Assembly (NCBI GenBank): GCA_902559035.1
Contig: CACEGG010000003.1
Location: 85,608 to 149,607, forward strand
Source: an uncultured Bacteroidota bacterium
GTDB taxonomy: Bacteria > Bacteroidota > Bacteroidia > Flavobacteriales > Flavobacteriaceae
Length of the DNA stretch: 64,000 nt
Reading direction: 5' to 3'
Positions 51,719 through 61,981 of this stretch are shown piece after piece. Within the stretch, counting starts at the first letter, position 1. Each line of letters begins with the position of its first letter. The translations under genes and the position numbers were made by a program. The notes beneath the pieces were generated by a model. That model was not told the DNA's origin. It ran no database searches and was given only the letters and a program-made list of their open reading frames with translations.

Positions 51719-53057
51719 CGAAAAACTCTTAAAAAAGATTGCTGATTTAATTCAAGCAAAAAAAAATTCACCTTTAAAGAAATTAGTTAAAGACATTCAC
51801 TTTGCTGATATGGCAGAAATAATTAATGAACTAAATCTTGATGAGGGGGTTTATTTAATTAAGTTATTCGATAGCGAAAAAACATCTGAAATTTTAACTG
51901 AATTAGATGATGATGTAAGAGAAAAAATTCTTAAGAGGTTATCTGTAAAAGAGATTGCAGTTGAAATTGAAGAATTAGACAGTGATGATGCGGCAGATAT
52001 ATTAGGTGAGTTATCTGATCAAAGAAAGGAAGAAGTAATCTTAGAAATATCAGACGACAGTCTTGCTGATGATCTTAAAGAACTTTTATCATATGAAGAA
52101 AATTCTGCAGGAGGTTTAATGGCAAAAGAATTAGTTAAAGCAAATGAAAATTGGACTGTCACTAAATGTCTTAAAGAAATTAAACAACAAGGTGAATATG
52201 TAACAAGGGTTCATTCAATCTATGTTGTGGATGATAAAGAAAAATTGATTGGGAGACTTTCTTTAAAAGATCTTATAACATCACCTTCAAAAAAATTAAT
52301 AAAAGATATTTATATTCCTAAAGTAGATTCTGTAAATGTATTTGAAGATGGTGAAGAAGTTGCAAAAATTATGTCAAAATATGATTTAGAAGCCATTCCA
52401 GTTATTAATAATAAAAAACAATTATTAGGTAGAATAACTATTGATGACATCGTTGATTTAATAAAAGAAGAGGCTGAAGAAGATTACTTACTTGCGGCTG
52501 GTGTTCAAGGGGATGTTGAAGCTGATGATTCAATTATTGAATTAACAAAAGCTAGACTTCCGTGGTTGTTTTTAGGACTTATTGGAGGACTTGGTAGTGT
52601 TTTTATTTTAGAAGGTTTTGAAGAAGTCATGAGTCATCCCAGCTATAAAGCGTTATTTTTCTTTACTCCTTTGATTGCAGCGATGGCAGGTAATGTTGGA
52701 GTACAATCTTCTGCAATTATAGTACAAGGTTTAGCTAATGATGTTGTTAAAGGAAGTCTAATAAATCGTCTTTTAAAAGAATTAGGATTAAGCTTAATCA
52801 ATGGATTAATTCTTTCATTACTTACAATAGTCTTTGGGCTCGCTACAAATTTGCCAATTGAACTAAGCATTACAATTTCTTTGTCTATGCTTTGTGTAAT
52901 TGTAGTTGCAGCCTTAATCGGAACATCAATTCCAATTATTTTAGATAAAAGAGGGATTGACCCTGCAATTGCTACTGGACCATTTATAACAACTAGTAAC
53001 GATATTTTTGGAATTTTTCTATTTTTTTATATTGCTAAAATTATCTTAGGATTCTAA
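51699..53057 (+). CDS. mgtE: magnesium transporter MgtE
   Basis: MgtE_N repeats (LDSDDAADILGELS), CBS pair, and TM domain MAGNVGVQSSAIIVQGLA. Start trimmed to MKTFQLSEK. Confidence 0.95.
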   Translation: MKTFQLSEKLLKKIADLIQAKKNSPLKKLVKDIHFADMAEIINELNLDEGVYLIKLFDSEKTSEILTELDDDVREKILKRLSVKEIAVEIEELDSDDAADILGELSDQRKEEVILEISDDSLADDLKELLSYEENSAGGLMAKELVKANENWTVTKCLKEIKQQGEYVTRVHSIYVVDDKEKLIGRLSLKDLITSPSKKLIKDIYIPKVDSVNVFEDGEEVAKIMSKYDLEAIPVINNKKQLLGRITIDDIVDLIKEEAEEDYLLAAGVQGDVEADDSIIELTKARLPWLFLGLIGGLGSVFILEGFEEVMSHPSYKALFFFTPLIAAMAGNVGVQSSAIIVQGLANDVVKGSLINRLLKELGLSLINGLILSLLTIVFGLATNLPIELSITISLSMLCVIVVAALIGTSIPIILDKRGIDPAIATGPFITTSNDIFGIFLFFYIAKIILGF

Positions 53058-53059
53058 AA

Positions 53060-54004
53060 ATGAAAATACTTCATTTAGATACAACACACCCTTTTTTGGA
53101 GGAGGAATTAAAAAAACTTGGATTTACTAACCATTTTGATTTTGATTCACCAAAATCAGTAATTGAAAAAAAAATATTCAATTATTTTGGAATAATTATC
53201 AGAAGTAGAATAACAATTGATCAAAAGTTTATTGAAAGTTGTAAAAATTTGAAGTTCATCGCTAGAATTGGATCAGGTGTTGAAAATATTGATGTGAAAT
53301 ATGCTCAAAAAAAACAAATACAAATTATTTCAACCCCAGAAGGAAATTCAAATGCTGTTGGAGAGCATTCCTTAGGACTTCTTTTATCATTATTAAACAA
53401 TATTAATTCCAGTAACACTGAGATTAGTGATGGTGTTTGGGAAAGAGAATATAACCGAGGTAATGAACTTAAAAATAAAACTGTAGGTCTAATTGGATAT
53501 GGTCATACTGGTAAAAGTTTTGCAAAAAAGTTAAAAGGTTTTAATGTAAAAACGATTTACTATGACATAAAAAATGTCAAAGGAAATAAAAATGCGAATC
53601 CTGTTAGTCTAAAGTTTTTAAAAGAAAATTCTGATGTTATTAGCCTACACACTTCAATTACAAAAGAGTCAAATGGAATGATAAATAATTCTTTCATTAA
53701 TAGTTGTAAGAAACCTTTTTGGCTTATTAACACAGCCAGAGGAAGTTGTGTGAAAACAAATGACTTAGTTGATGGATTAAAAAATGGGAAAATTCTTGGA
53801 GCTGGTTTGGATGTTTTAGAATATGAGAAAAAATCGTTTGAAAAATTGTCCAGTGACATTTCTGAAAAGGCCAATTTTCAATATCTCATAAATTCTAAAC
53901 ACGTTATTTTAACACCTCATATTGCTGGATGGACACATGAAAGTAAAATAAAACTTGTAAAAGTTGCTTTAAAAAAAATAAAAAAACTAATTAGTAAAAA
54001 ATGA
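53060..54004 (+). CDS. D-isomer-specific 2-hydroxyacid dehydrogenase (phosphoglycerate dehydrogenase-like)
   Basis: ARIGSGVENIDVKYAQKK, VGLIGYGHTGKSFAKKL, INTARGSCVKTNDLVDGL, LTPHIAGWTHES. Confidence 0.9.
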   Translation: MKILHLDTTHPFLEEELKKLGFTNHFDFDSPKSVIEKKIFNYFGIIIRSRITIDQKFIESCKNLKFIARIGSGVENIDVKYAQKKQIQIISTPEGNSNAVGEHSLGLLLSLLNNINSSNTEISDGVWEREYNRGNELKNKTVGLIGYGHTGKSFAKKLKGFNVKTIYYDIKNVKGNKNANPVSLKFLKENSDVISLHTSITKESNGMINNSFINSCKKPFWLINTARGSCVKTNDLVDGLKNGKILGAGLDVLEYEKKSFEKLSSDISEKANFQYLINSKHVILTPHIAGWTHESKIKLVKVALKKIKKLISKK

Positions 54005-54417
54005 AGAATATTTTAATTTTATGCACAGGAAATTCTTGTAGAAGTCAAATTGCTCATGGATATTTCAATAACTTTTCTAAAAATAAAGCTAAAATTTATA
54101 GCGCTGGAATAGAAACACACGGTCTTAATATAAATGCAGTTGAAACAATGAAAAGAGATAAAATTGATATTTCAAGTTATAGGTCAAATAATGTTTCTGA
54201 ATATTTGAACATCAATTTTGATTATATAATTACGGTTTGCGATCATGCAAATGAAAACTGCCCCTACATTCCTTCAAAAAAGGCTATTAGAATTCATAAG
54301 AATTTTACTGACCCATCTAAAGTTGAAAACTCAGCTAATAAAGAGAAAGATTTTGATTCCTGCAGAGATGAAATTAAAGACTTTACTATTAAATTTTATA
54401 GGAAATACTTTGATTAA
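54001..54417 (+). CDS. low-molecular-weight phosphatase / ArsC-like protein
   Basis: ILILCTGNSCRSQIAHGYF (CX5R loop), YIITVCDHANENCPYIP. Confidence 0.85.
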   Translation: MKNILILCTGNSCRSQIAHGYFNNFSKNKAKIYSAGIETHGLNINAVETMKRDKIDISSYRSNNVSEYLNINFDYIITVCDHANENCPYIPSKKAIRIHKNFTDPSKVENSANKEKDFDSCRDEIKDFTIKFYRKYFD

Positions 54418-55664
54418 GAAACTACCAGCTGTAAAGTCTCTTTAGTCCTTTGTTCAAGTAAAAGCTTATTGTTTTTTAAAATTTCTTTTGATGAATTTTC
54501 ATTAAAGTGTCTAATGGTAAATAAACTTACATTTTCAGTACATTCCACTTTATATGTTGCCTTTAAAATGGATAACAATTCTTTTAGCCTATAATACTTA
54601 TCGTAGACGCATACCGAGAAACTAATTGCTGAATTTTGAATTAAATCGACTTTCATTTTATTTTCGTGAAGGATTTGAAAAATATCACTAATGTTGTCTT
54701 CAACAATAAAAGAGAAATCCAAAGAAGAAAGCTTTAACAAGCTAAGGTTTCTTTGAACAATAAAACATGGGATTTCAGGATCAATTTTGATTCCTCTTGA
54801 GATTGCTGTTCCCTCACTGGAGGGATCTAAAAAAGATTTAACATATAATGGTATTTCTTTTTTTTGCAATGGCTGTAAAGTTTTTGGATGAATTACAGAA
54901 GCTCCATAAAAAGCCAACTCAATAGCCTCTGTGTATGAAATTTTATTTAATAATTGAGGTTTTTTAAATACACGAGGATCAGCATTTAAAACTCCAGGGA
55001 CATCTTTCCATATTGTTACAGACTCTGCATTTAAACAGTACGCAAAAATAGCTGCCGAGTAATCTGATCCTTCCCGTCCAAGTGTAGTGCTGAAATTATT
55101 GTCATCACTAGCAATAAAACCTTGTGTAATGTTTAATAAAGAATTATTTACTCTGTTAGAAATATTATTTTGAGTGACCTGCCAATTTAGATTTGCATCT
55201 CTATACTTTGAATCAGTTTTAATCAAAAGTCTAGAATCTAACCAGTTAGATTTGATGTTGACATAATTCAAATAAGAATTGATAATTTTAGTAGATACGA
55301 TTTCACCAAAACTAACAACTTGATCATAAACAAAAGAGTAATTTGGTGATTTATTTCTTTTAAGAAATACTTTCAAATTTTCAAATATTTCTTTTATTTC
55401 AGAGTATATAGGGTGATTATTTTCAGAAAATAGTTCATTTAAAATATTATTATGAAAAACAAAAATTTCATTTAGTGAATACTCTAATTCTTTTTGATTT
55501 TCAAAATAATTTTTAACAACAAACTCTAAAGAATTAGTCATTTTGCCCATGGCAGAAACAACTACCAGGGTTTTATCATTGCCTAACTCATTTAAGATTT
55601 TTACTAAATTTTTTACTCCACTGGCATCTTTAACAGATGCACCACCAAATTTATATATTCTCAT
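54414..55664 (-). CDS. lysC: aspartate kinase
   Basis: MRIYKFGGASVKDASGVKNL, TLGREGSDYSAAIFAYCLNAESVTIWKDVPGVLNADPRV. Confidence 0.95.
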   Translation of the reverse strand: MRIYKFGGASVKDASGVKNLVKILNELGNDKTLVVVSAMGKMTNSLEFVVKNYFENQKELEYSLNEIFVFHNNILNELFSENNHPIYSEIKEIFENLKVFLKRNKSPNYSFVYDQVVSFGEIVSTKIINSYLNYVNIKSNWLDSRLLIKTDSKYRDANLNWQVTQNNISNRVNNSLLNITQGFIASDDNNFSTTLGREGSDYSAAIFAYCLNAESVTIWKDVPGVLNADPRVFKKPQLLNKISYTEAIELAFYGASVIHPKTLQPLQKKEIPLYVKSFLDPSSEGTAISRGIKIDPEIPCFIVQRNLSLLKLSSLDFSFIVEDNISDIFQILHENKMKVDLIQNSAISFSVCVYDKYYRLKELLSILKATYKVECTENVSLFTIRHFNENSSKEILKNNKLLLEQRTKETLQLVVS

Positions 55665-56139
55665 TTTTACTTATAAAAGTTTTAATAGCACTCTCATCCA
55701 TTTGTGCTATCTGCCATTCTCTGGATACATAAGCTCCATTGTTTTTATAAAAATTTATTGCATCAATATTCCAATCCAAAACTGCCCATTCTATTCTTCT
55801 AACTCCTTTTTTGTTTGAGAAATTTATAAAATGTTTAAAGAGGGCGAATCCAATACCTTTACCGCGTTGAGATTTGGTAACTATTAGGTCTTCTAGGTGC
55901 ATTGTTGGTCCTTTCCAAGTTGAATACCTTGGATAGCCTAAACACATCCCTGAAATCAAATTATTAGTTACAGCTACAAAACAAGAAAAAAGAGGCTTAT
56001 TTCCAAACCCATGTTGAATTAAATCCTCTGATTTAATAACAACTGCGTATGGTTCTCTTTCAAAAATAGCAAGCTCCTTAATTAATTCTAGGACGTATTT
56101 CATATCCTGCTTTTGTGCTTGTCGAATTTCAATTTTCAT
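55651..56139 (-). CDS. GNAT N-acetyltransferase
   Basis: KIEIRQAQKQDMKYVLELIKELAIFEREP, LEDLIVTKSQRGKGIGFALFKHF. Confidence 0.9.
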   Translation of the reverse strand: MKIEIRQAQKQDMKYVLELIKELAIFEREPYAVVIKSEDLIQHGFGNKPLFSCFVAVTNNLISGMCLGYPRYSTWKGPTMHLEDLIVTKSQRGKGIGFALFKHFINFSNKKGVRRIEWAVLDWNIDAINFYKNNGAYVSREWQIAQMDESAIKTFISKNENI

Positions 56140-56150
56140 AAATAGTAGAA

Positions 56151-56180
56151 CAAATTTAACTTAATGAATTTAATAATCAA
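56151..56180 (-). promoter_or_regulatory. Bacteroidetes-type promoter TTG-N19-TAAATTTG for the GNAT-lysC operon
   Basis: Reverse strand TTG (56178-56180), 19-nt spacer, TAAATTTG (56151-56158), 11 nt before the ATG. Confidence 0.65.
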
Positions 56181-56216
56181 CAAATGATAAAAAGTATAAC
56201 AATTTTATAGATATTT

Positions 56217-59200
56217 GTGACAATGAAAAAAGGGGTTAAACCTCCAATTATTTTACCTTATTCAAAGTCTCTGAATATTCAGAAACTACGAAATTCTATT
56301 GCGCAAAAAGAAAATAATATCCATTTAAAAGGCGTATATGGATCTGCCAAATCGTTTGTAATTGAAAAGCTTTTTAAAGAAAATATTCATAACATTTTAT
56401 GGATTTTAGAAAGTAAAGAAAATGCAAGCTACCATTATAATGATATAGAAAGTTTAATTAGCAGTAATGAGCTTTACTTCTTGCCTAGTAGTTACAGCAG
56501 AGAAAATAATTTTAAAAAAACAAATTCTCAAAATATTTTTAGAAGAACTGAATTTATTAGAAATTACAATTTGTCTAAAAATTTAACAATTACCTACCCT
56601 GAAGCTTTATTTGAAAAAATAATTTTAAGAAAAGAACTAAAAAACAGGAAAATAATTCTTCAAACTAATAATCAAATTAGTTTGGAAATTTTGAATGAAA
56701 AATTATTTGAACTTGATTTTGAAAGGGTAGATTTTGTGGTAGAACCAGGAGATTTTTCTTTAAGAGGAGGTATTGTAGATGTCTTTTCTTATTCAAACGA
56801 TCTTCCCTACAGAATTGAATTTTTTGGTGATGAGATAGAAAGTATAAGAAGTTTTGATATTGAAACACAAATCTCAAATAAAAATTTTAAAAAAATTGAA
56901 ATACTAGGAGACATTGAAAATAAAGATATTGACTATAAGCGAGAAAGTATTTTTGATTTTATAAGTGATGATACTGTAGTTATTTCCGAGAATATAGGTT
57001 TGTTAAAAGAATCTCTCTCAAATTCTTACAAAAAGTTAAAACAAATAAATGAAAATGATGTAGAAAATATTTTTTATTCAGGTGATTCAATCCGTTTAGA
57101 CATTAAAAAATTTAAAGTTATTGAATTAAACAAAATTGAAAATCAAACACCTGATGTTAATTTTAATATTGCACAACAACCTGCTTTTAATAAAAAGTTT
57201 AATCTATTAATAGAAAACATTACGACTTTAAATGACCAGGGTTACTCAATTAGAATATTCTGTAGTAACGAGACACAAATTAATAGATTCCAAGAAATAT
57301 TTGAGTTAAATAAATTAAATTTTGATCCAATTTTAATTAGTAAATCTATTTATAAGGGGTTTATTGACCATGATACTAAAGAAGTTTGTTACTCCGATCA
57401 TGAAATATTTGAGAGGTATCATAAATTTAAAATAAAACAAGGGTTTAAAACTAAATTAAGAGTTAACCTGAACGAATTAAAGCAATTACAAATCGGAGAT
57501 TACGTTACTCACATAGACCATGGCATTGGAATTTTTGGTGGTCTCAAAAAAATTGAAGTTAATGGTAAAAAACAGGAAGCTATTAAATTATCTTATGGGG
57601 AAAGAGATACTTTATATGTGAGTATTCATTTAATTCATAAAATTTGCAAGTATAATGGTAAAGATGGCACAAAGCCAAAAATCTATAAACTTGGTTCAGG
57701 TGCTTGGAACAAAGTTAAATTAAAAGCAAAAAAGAGAGTAAAAGAAGTAGCGTTTAATTTAATTGAAGCTTATGCAAAAAGAAAATTAAAAAAAGGGTTT
57801 ATGTATGGACCAGATTCTTCGATGCAACATGAGCTAGAAGCTTCTTTTTTATATGAGGACACACCAGATCAGATTAAATCTACCATTGATATTAAAAGAG
57901 ACATGGAAAATGAAAAACCCATGGATAGGCTAATTTGTGGTGATGTTGGATTTGGAAAAACAGAAATTGCGATTAGAGCAGCATTCAAAGCTATTGATAA
58001 TAATAAACAAGTTGCTGTACTTGTCCCTACAACAGTTTTGGCATTTCAACATTTTAAAACATTTTCTAAAAGACTCAAAGACTTCCCTGTTTCTATAGAT
58101 TATCTAAATCGATTTAGAAGTTCTAAGGAAAAATCTACGATAATTAATGAACTGAATAATGGAAAAATTGATTTAATCATCGGCACTCATCAACTGGTTA
58201 ATAATAAAATAAATTTTAAAAACCTTGGGCTTTTAATTGTTGATGAAGAGCAAAAATTTGGAGTTAGTGTAAAGGAGAAAATTAGATCTATGAAAGAAAA
58301 TATTGATGTGCTTACATTAACCGCTACTCCAATTCCAAGAACTCTGCAATATAGCCTAATGTCTGCAAGAGATTTATCAATTATTAATTCACCTCCTCAA
58401 AATCGATTTCCAATAGAAAGTAATGTAATTTCTTTTAAGGAAGATGTTATAAAAGATGCTATAAATTTTGAAATTAATAGAGCTGGTCAAGTATTTTTCG
58501 TTCATAACAGAATTGAAAATATAAACGAAATTAAAAGTATGATTTGCAGGTTAGTTCCCTCAGCTCATGTAGCTGTGGTACATGGAAGACTGGATGGCAA
58601 AAAACTTGAAAAAACCATGCTTGATTTTATTAGTGGAGAATATGATGTTTTAGTTTCAACAACCATAATAGAAAGCGGTTTAGATGTACCCAACGCAAAC
58701 ACAATATTTATAAACAATGCTCATAATTTTGGACTAAGTGATCTTCACCAAATGAGAGGAAGAGTAGGAAGAAGTAATAAAAAAGCGTTTTGTTATTTTA
58801 TTACATCTCCATTTTCATCCATGACCAAAGAAGCAAGAAAAAGAATTGAAGCAATTGAAAAACACACTGAACTAGGGTCAGGATTTCATATCGCTATGAA
58901 AGATCTGGAAATCAGAGGTGCAGGAGATCTTTTAGGTGCGGAACAAAGCGGGTTTATCAATGATATTGGATTTGAGACCTATCAAAAAATATTAAAAGAG
59001 GCTGTTGAAGAGTTAAAAAACAAGGAATTTGAAAACCTATTTAACGATGATGAAAATAGATCATTATCAAAACTGACTAACTTCAAAATTGATACAGATC
59101 TTGAAATATTATTCCCAGATGATTATATAAATAATGTCAATATTAGATTAAATCAATATCAAAAACTTTCTGAAATAAAAGACTTAAAGAGCTTGAGTTT

Positions 59201-59531
59201 GTATGAAAGTGAACTTGAAGATAGGTTTGGAAAATTACCAGTTCAATCACAAGAGTTAATTCAAACCGTGAAACTAAAATTTTTAGCTATTGAAAATGGA
59301 TTTGAAAAATTGATTTTAAAAAATCAAAAAATGATCTGTCAATTTAATAGTAACAAGAATGATCCATTTTTTCAAAGTGAAAGCTTTCAAAATATCTTAA
59401 AAGTAATAAATCAAAATCATGATATTTGCCAACTGAAAGAAAAAAAATCGACCAAAGGTGAAAGATTACTATTAGTTTTTGAAGAGGTCTATAATGTTGA
59501 AGATGCTATTAATTATTTAAAGATTTTTTAA
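56217..59531 (+). CDS. mfd: transcription-repair coupling factor
   Basis: CarD-interaction domain LQIGDYVTHIDHGIGIFGGL, GDVGFGKTEIAIRAAFKA, DEEQKFGV, TATPIPRTLQ, QMRGRVGRS. ATG at 56223 also possible. Confidence 0.97.
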   Translation: MTMKKGVKPPIILPYSKSLNIQKLRNSIAQKENNIHLKGVYGSAKSFVIEKLFKENIHNILWILESKENASYHYNDIESLISSNELYFLPSSYSRENNFKKTNSQNIFRRTEFIRNYNLSKNLTITYPEALFEKIILRKELKNRKIILQTNNQISLEILNEKLFELDFERVDFVVEPGDFSLRGGIVDVFSYSNDLPYRIEFFGDEIESIRSFDIETQISNKNFKKIEILGDIENKDIDYKRESIFDFISDDTVVISENIGLLKESLSNSYKKLKQINENDVENIFYSGDSIRLDIKKFKVIELNKIENQTPDVNFNIAQQPAFNKKFNLLIENITTLNDQGYSIRIFCSNETQINRFQEIFELNKLNFDPILISKSIYKGFIDHDTKEVCYSDHEIFERYHKFKIKQGFKTKLRVNLNELKQLQIGDYVTHIDHGIGIFGGLKKIEVNGKKQEAIKLSYGERDTLYVSIHLIHKICKYNGKDGTKPKIYKLGSGAWNKVKLKAKKRVKEVAFNLIEAYAKRKLKKGFMYGPDSSMQHELEASFLYEDTPDQIKSTIDIKRDMENEKPMDRLICGDVGFGKTEIAIRAAFKAIDNNKQVAVLVPTTVLAFQHFKTFSKRLKDFPVSIDYLNRFRSSKEKSTIINELNNGKIDLIIGTHQLVNNKINFKNLGLLIVDEEQKFGVSVKEKIRSMKENIDVLTLTATPIPRTLQYSLMSARDLSIINSPPQNRFPIESNVISFKEDVIKDAINFEINRAGQVFFVHNRIENINEIKSMICRLVPSAHVAVVHGRLDGKKLEKTMLDFISGEYDVLVSTTIIESGLDVPNANTIFINNAHNFGLSDLHQMRGRVGRSNKKAFCYFITSPFSSMTKEARKRIEAIEKHTELGSGFHIAMKDLEIRGAGDLLGAEQSGFINDIGFETYQKILKEAVEELKNKEFENLFNDDENRSLSKLTNFKIDTDLEILFPDDYINNVNIRLNQYQKLSEIKDLKSLSLYESELEDRFGKLPVQSQELIQTVKLKFLAIENGFEKLILKNQKMICQFNSNKNDPFFQSESFQNILKVINQNHDICQLKEKKSTKGERLLLVFEEVYNVEDAINYLKIF

Positions 59532-60173
59532 ATTTTTAATTACTTTAAATGCTTTATCCACTTGATCTTCATTTACAAGAATTGTAAATTCATTTGATGT
59601 TGATATTACCTCATAGATATTAATTCCTTCCCATGATAACCTTTGAAAAACAAAATAATATACACCAGGAATTGAAACATTTTCAGCCGGCAACTTGATA
59701 GAAATAGACGAAAGATTAGTTTGCTTAGATAATAATACCTCATCCTTTAAAACATCTTCAACAAGCGAAATTAAATTTCCACTAACAACGATATTACATT
59801 CATTCACTCCTCTTGAAGAAGTATAAAAATCATCATTATTATCTACTTTGGATAAAAGCTTAGCTTGATTACTTAAAAGTGTCTCAGAAACTTTGAAATT
59901 GTAATCTACTAAAGAAGATCTAACAGTAATATCTCCAATATCTTTAATTATTTTTACAATTTTAAAAGTAGTTCTAAACTCTAGTTCAGTTGATAATCTC
60001 TTCAAAGCCATAACTATTGCCCCATACCTAACTTCTTTTTTTAAAGAAAGCTCTATTTCAGATTTTATAATTCTTGACAATGAAGTCAAATTTATAATTC
60101 CTTGAGAAAGAGCAGAAATTAAAAATGGTTTAGATTTAATATAATCCTCAACTGCAGATGAAATTGTTCTCAT
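59517..60173 (-). CDS. conserved protein with C-terminal aspartokinase-like ACT-type region; unknown function
   Basis: C-term SISIKLPAENVSIPGVYYFVFQRLSWEGINIYEVISTSNEFTILVNEDQVDKAFKVI resembles ACT domain; helical N-term. Confidence 0.6.
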   Translation of the reverse strand: MRTISSAVEDYIKSKPFLISALSQGIINLTSLSRIIKSEIELSLKKEVRYGAIVMALKRLSTELEFRTTFKIVKIIKDIGDITVRSSLVDYNFKVSETLLSNQAKLLSKVDNNDDFYTSSRGVNECNIVVSGNLISLVEDVLKDEVLLSKQTNLSSISIKLPAENVSIPGVYYFVFQRLSWEGINIYEVISTSNEFTILVNEDQVDKAFKVIKNLKNL

Positions 60174-60180
60174 AACATGG

Positions 60181-60210
60181 CAAATATACGTTGAAATTAA
60201 ATTGTTACAA
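60181..60210 (-). promoter_or_regulatory. Bacteroidetes-type promoter TTG-N19-TATATTTG for the ACT-domain gene
   Basis: Reverse strand TTG (60208-60210), 19-nt spacer, TATATTTG (60181-60188), 7 nt before the ATG. Confidence 0.65.
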
Positions 60211-60304
60211 ATAAAACATTTAATTATATATATAACATAAGTTAATTTATTTCAGATCAGAATCTGTGAGAATAAATCAGTATTTTTATAAAAAATTATA
60301 GGTC

Positions 60305-61981
60305 ATCAAAAAAAGATATACAATAACTGCAGCTTTACCCTATGCAAACGGACCTATCCATATAGGGCATCTTGCAGGATCTTATATTCCAGCTGATATA
60401 TACTCTCGATACTTAAAATTATGTAATCATGATGTAATTTTTATTTGCGGAAGTGACGAACATGGAGCTGCTATTCCAATAAGAGCAAAAAAAGAAGGGG
60501 TTTCTCCTCAAACAATAATCGATAAATATCATTCTGTAATTAAAAAATCATTCTTTGATTTTGGAATATCTTTTGACAACTATTCAAGAACTTCTTCAAA
60601 AATTCACCATGAAACTGCTTCAGATTTTTTTAGAAATCTTCATGAAAAGGGGGTTTTTGTTGAAAAAGAATCCGAACAACTTTATGATGAAATTGAAAAT
60701 CAGTTTTTAGCAGATAGATATGTTGAAGGTGAGTGTCCTAAATGTGGATTTGGGGAAGCTTACGGGGATCAGTGCGAAAGTTGTGGTTCAAGTTTAAACG
60801 CAACGGATTTAATAAACCCAAAGTCGAAGCTGAGTGGAAATAAGCCTGTGCTTAAAAAAACAAAACATTGGTTTCTGCCATTAAATAATTTTGAGCCTTT
60901 TTTAAAAAAATGGTTTTTAAAGGATAATAAAGATAATTGGAAAGCAAATGTTTTTGGACAAGTTAAATCATGGATCAATGAAGGATTGAAACCAAGGGCT
61001 ATTACTAGAGATTTAGATTGGGGGATTCCTGTGCCGTTGGATGAAGCTAAAAATAAAGTTTTATACGTATGGTTTGATGCACCAATTGGATATATTTCTG
61101 CCACTAAGGAGTGGGCTATGTCAAATAATAAAGATTGGGAACCATATTGGAAGGATTCTAAAACCCAATTAGTTCATTTTTTAGGAAAAGACAATATAGT
61201 TTTCCATTGTATAATTTTCCCTTCAATGTTAAAAGCCACAGATGAATATATCTTGCCTGCCAATGTCCCTGCTAATGAATTTTTAAATTTAGAAGGTAAA
61301 AAAATCTCAACCTCAAAAAACTGGGCTATATGGCTTCACGAATATTTGAAAGATTTTCCAAATATGCAGGATACTTTAAGATACACTTTAACATCCAATG
61401 CCCCTGAAAATAAAGACAATGACTTTACTTGGAAAGATTTTCAAGCGAAAAATAATAATGAATTAGTTGCTATTTTCGGGAATTTTGTAAATAGGGTGGT
61501 CGTTTTAACTCATAAATATTACGATGGAATTAACCCTAACATAAACCTTTCAAATGATATTGATAAAGAAACTCTTCAAGAGATATATAAATTTCCAAAA
61601 AAAATCGGGGATTTAATTGAGAGATATAAATTTAGAGAAGCAGTGAATACAGTAATTGACCTTGCAAGATTGGGTAATAAATATTTAGCTGAAGAAGAAC
61701 CTTGGAAACTGATAAAAACTGATCAAAAAGAAAGAGTTAAAACAATTATGAACATCTCAATACAGCTTTGTGCAGTTTTAAGTATTGTCTGTGAACCATT
61801 TCTTCCATCCACATCTGAAAAATTAAAAAAAATATTAAATTTTGAAAATTTTAGTTGGAATTCAATATCCATTGATAATCCGGTTAAAATAAATAATATT
61901 AATAAAGGAGAATTAATATTTAGAAAAATTGAAGATGATGAAGTAGAACTCCAAGTTCAAAAACTAAATGAGTCAGCTTAA
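60305..61981 (+). CDS. metG: methionyl-tRNA synthetase, short form, non-canonical start (ATC at 60305 proposed)
   Basis: In-frame translation upstream of the ORF-track start 60848 gives (M)[37 protein letters not shown]...[11 protein letters not shown]...[22 protein letters not shown]; then [13 protein letters not shown] (KMSKS-like). Confidence 0.93.
   Translation: MKKRYTITAALPYANGPIHIGHLAGSYIPADIYSRYLKLCNHDVIFICGSDEHGAAIPIRAKKEGVSPQTIIDKYHSVIKKSFFDFGISFDNYSRTSSKIHHETASDFFRNLHEKGVFVEKESEQLYDEIENQFLADRYVEGECPKCGFGEAYGDQCESCGSSLNATDLINPKSKLSGNKPVLKKTKHWFLPLNNFEPFLKKWFLKDNKDNWKANVFGQVKSWINEGLKPRAITRDLDWGIPVPLDEAKNKVLYVWFDAPIGYISATKEWAMSNNKDWEPYWKDSKTQLVHFLGKDNIVFHCIIFPSMLKATDEYILPANVPANEFLNLEGKKISTSKNWAIWLHEYLKDFPNMQDTLRYTLTSNAPENKDNDFTWKDFQAKNNNELVAIFGNFVNRVVVLTHKYYDGINPNINLSNDIDKETLQEIYKFPKKIGDLIERYKFREAVNTVIDLARLGNKYLAEEEPWKLIKTDQKERVKTIMNISIQLCAVLSIVCEPFLPSTSEKLKKILNFENFSWNSISIDNPVKINNINKGELIFRKIEDDEVELQVQKLNESA

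Noticed and set aside
53560-53874. 104-aa ORF on - strand inside the SerA-like gene
   Set aside because: Antisense to a well-supported dehydrogenase; no domain motif.
54245-54445. 66-aa + strand ORF overlapping the ArsC-like gene and lysC end
   Set aside because: Out-of-frame shadow of the phosphatase gene; no motif.
60250-60275. CAGAT-CAGA-ATCTG hairpin upstream of metG as a T-box or other riboswitch
   Set aside because: Only a 5-bp stem, no T-box or SAM riboswitch conserved motifs seen, and T-boxes are not typical of Bacteroidetes.
60769-61104. 111-aa ORF on - strand inside metG
   Set aside because: Antisense shadow ORF of metG.
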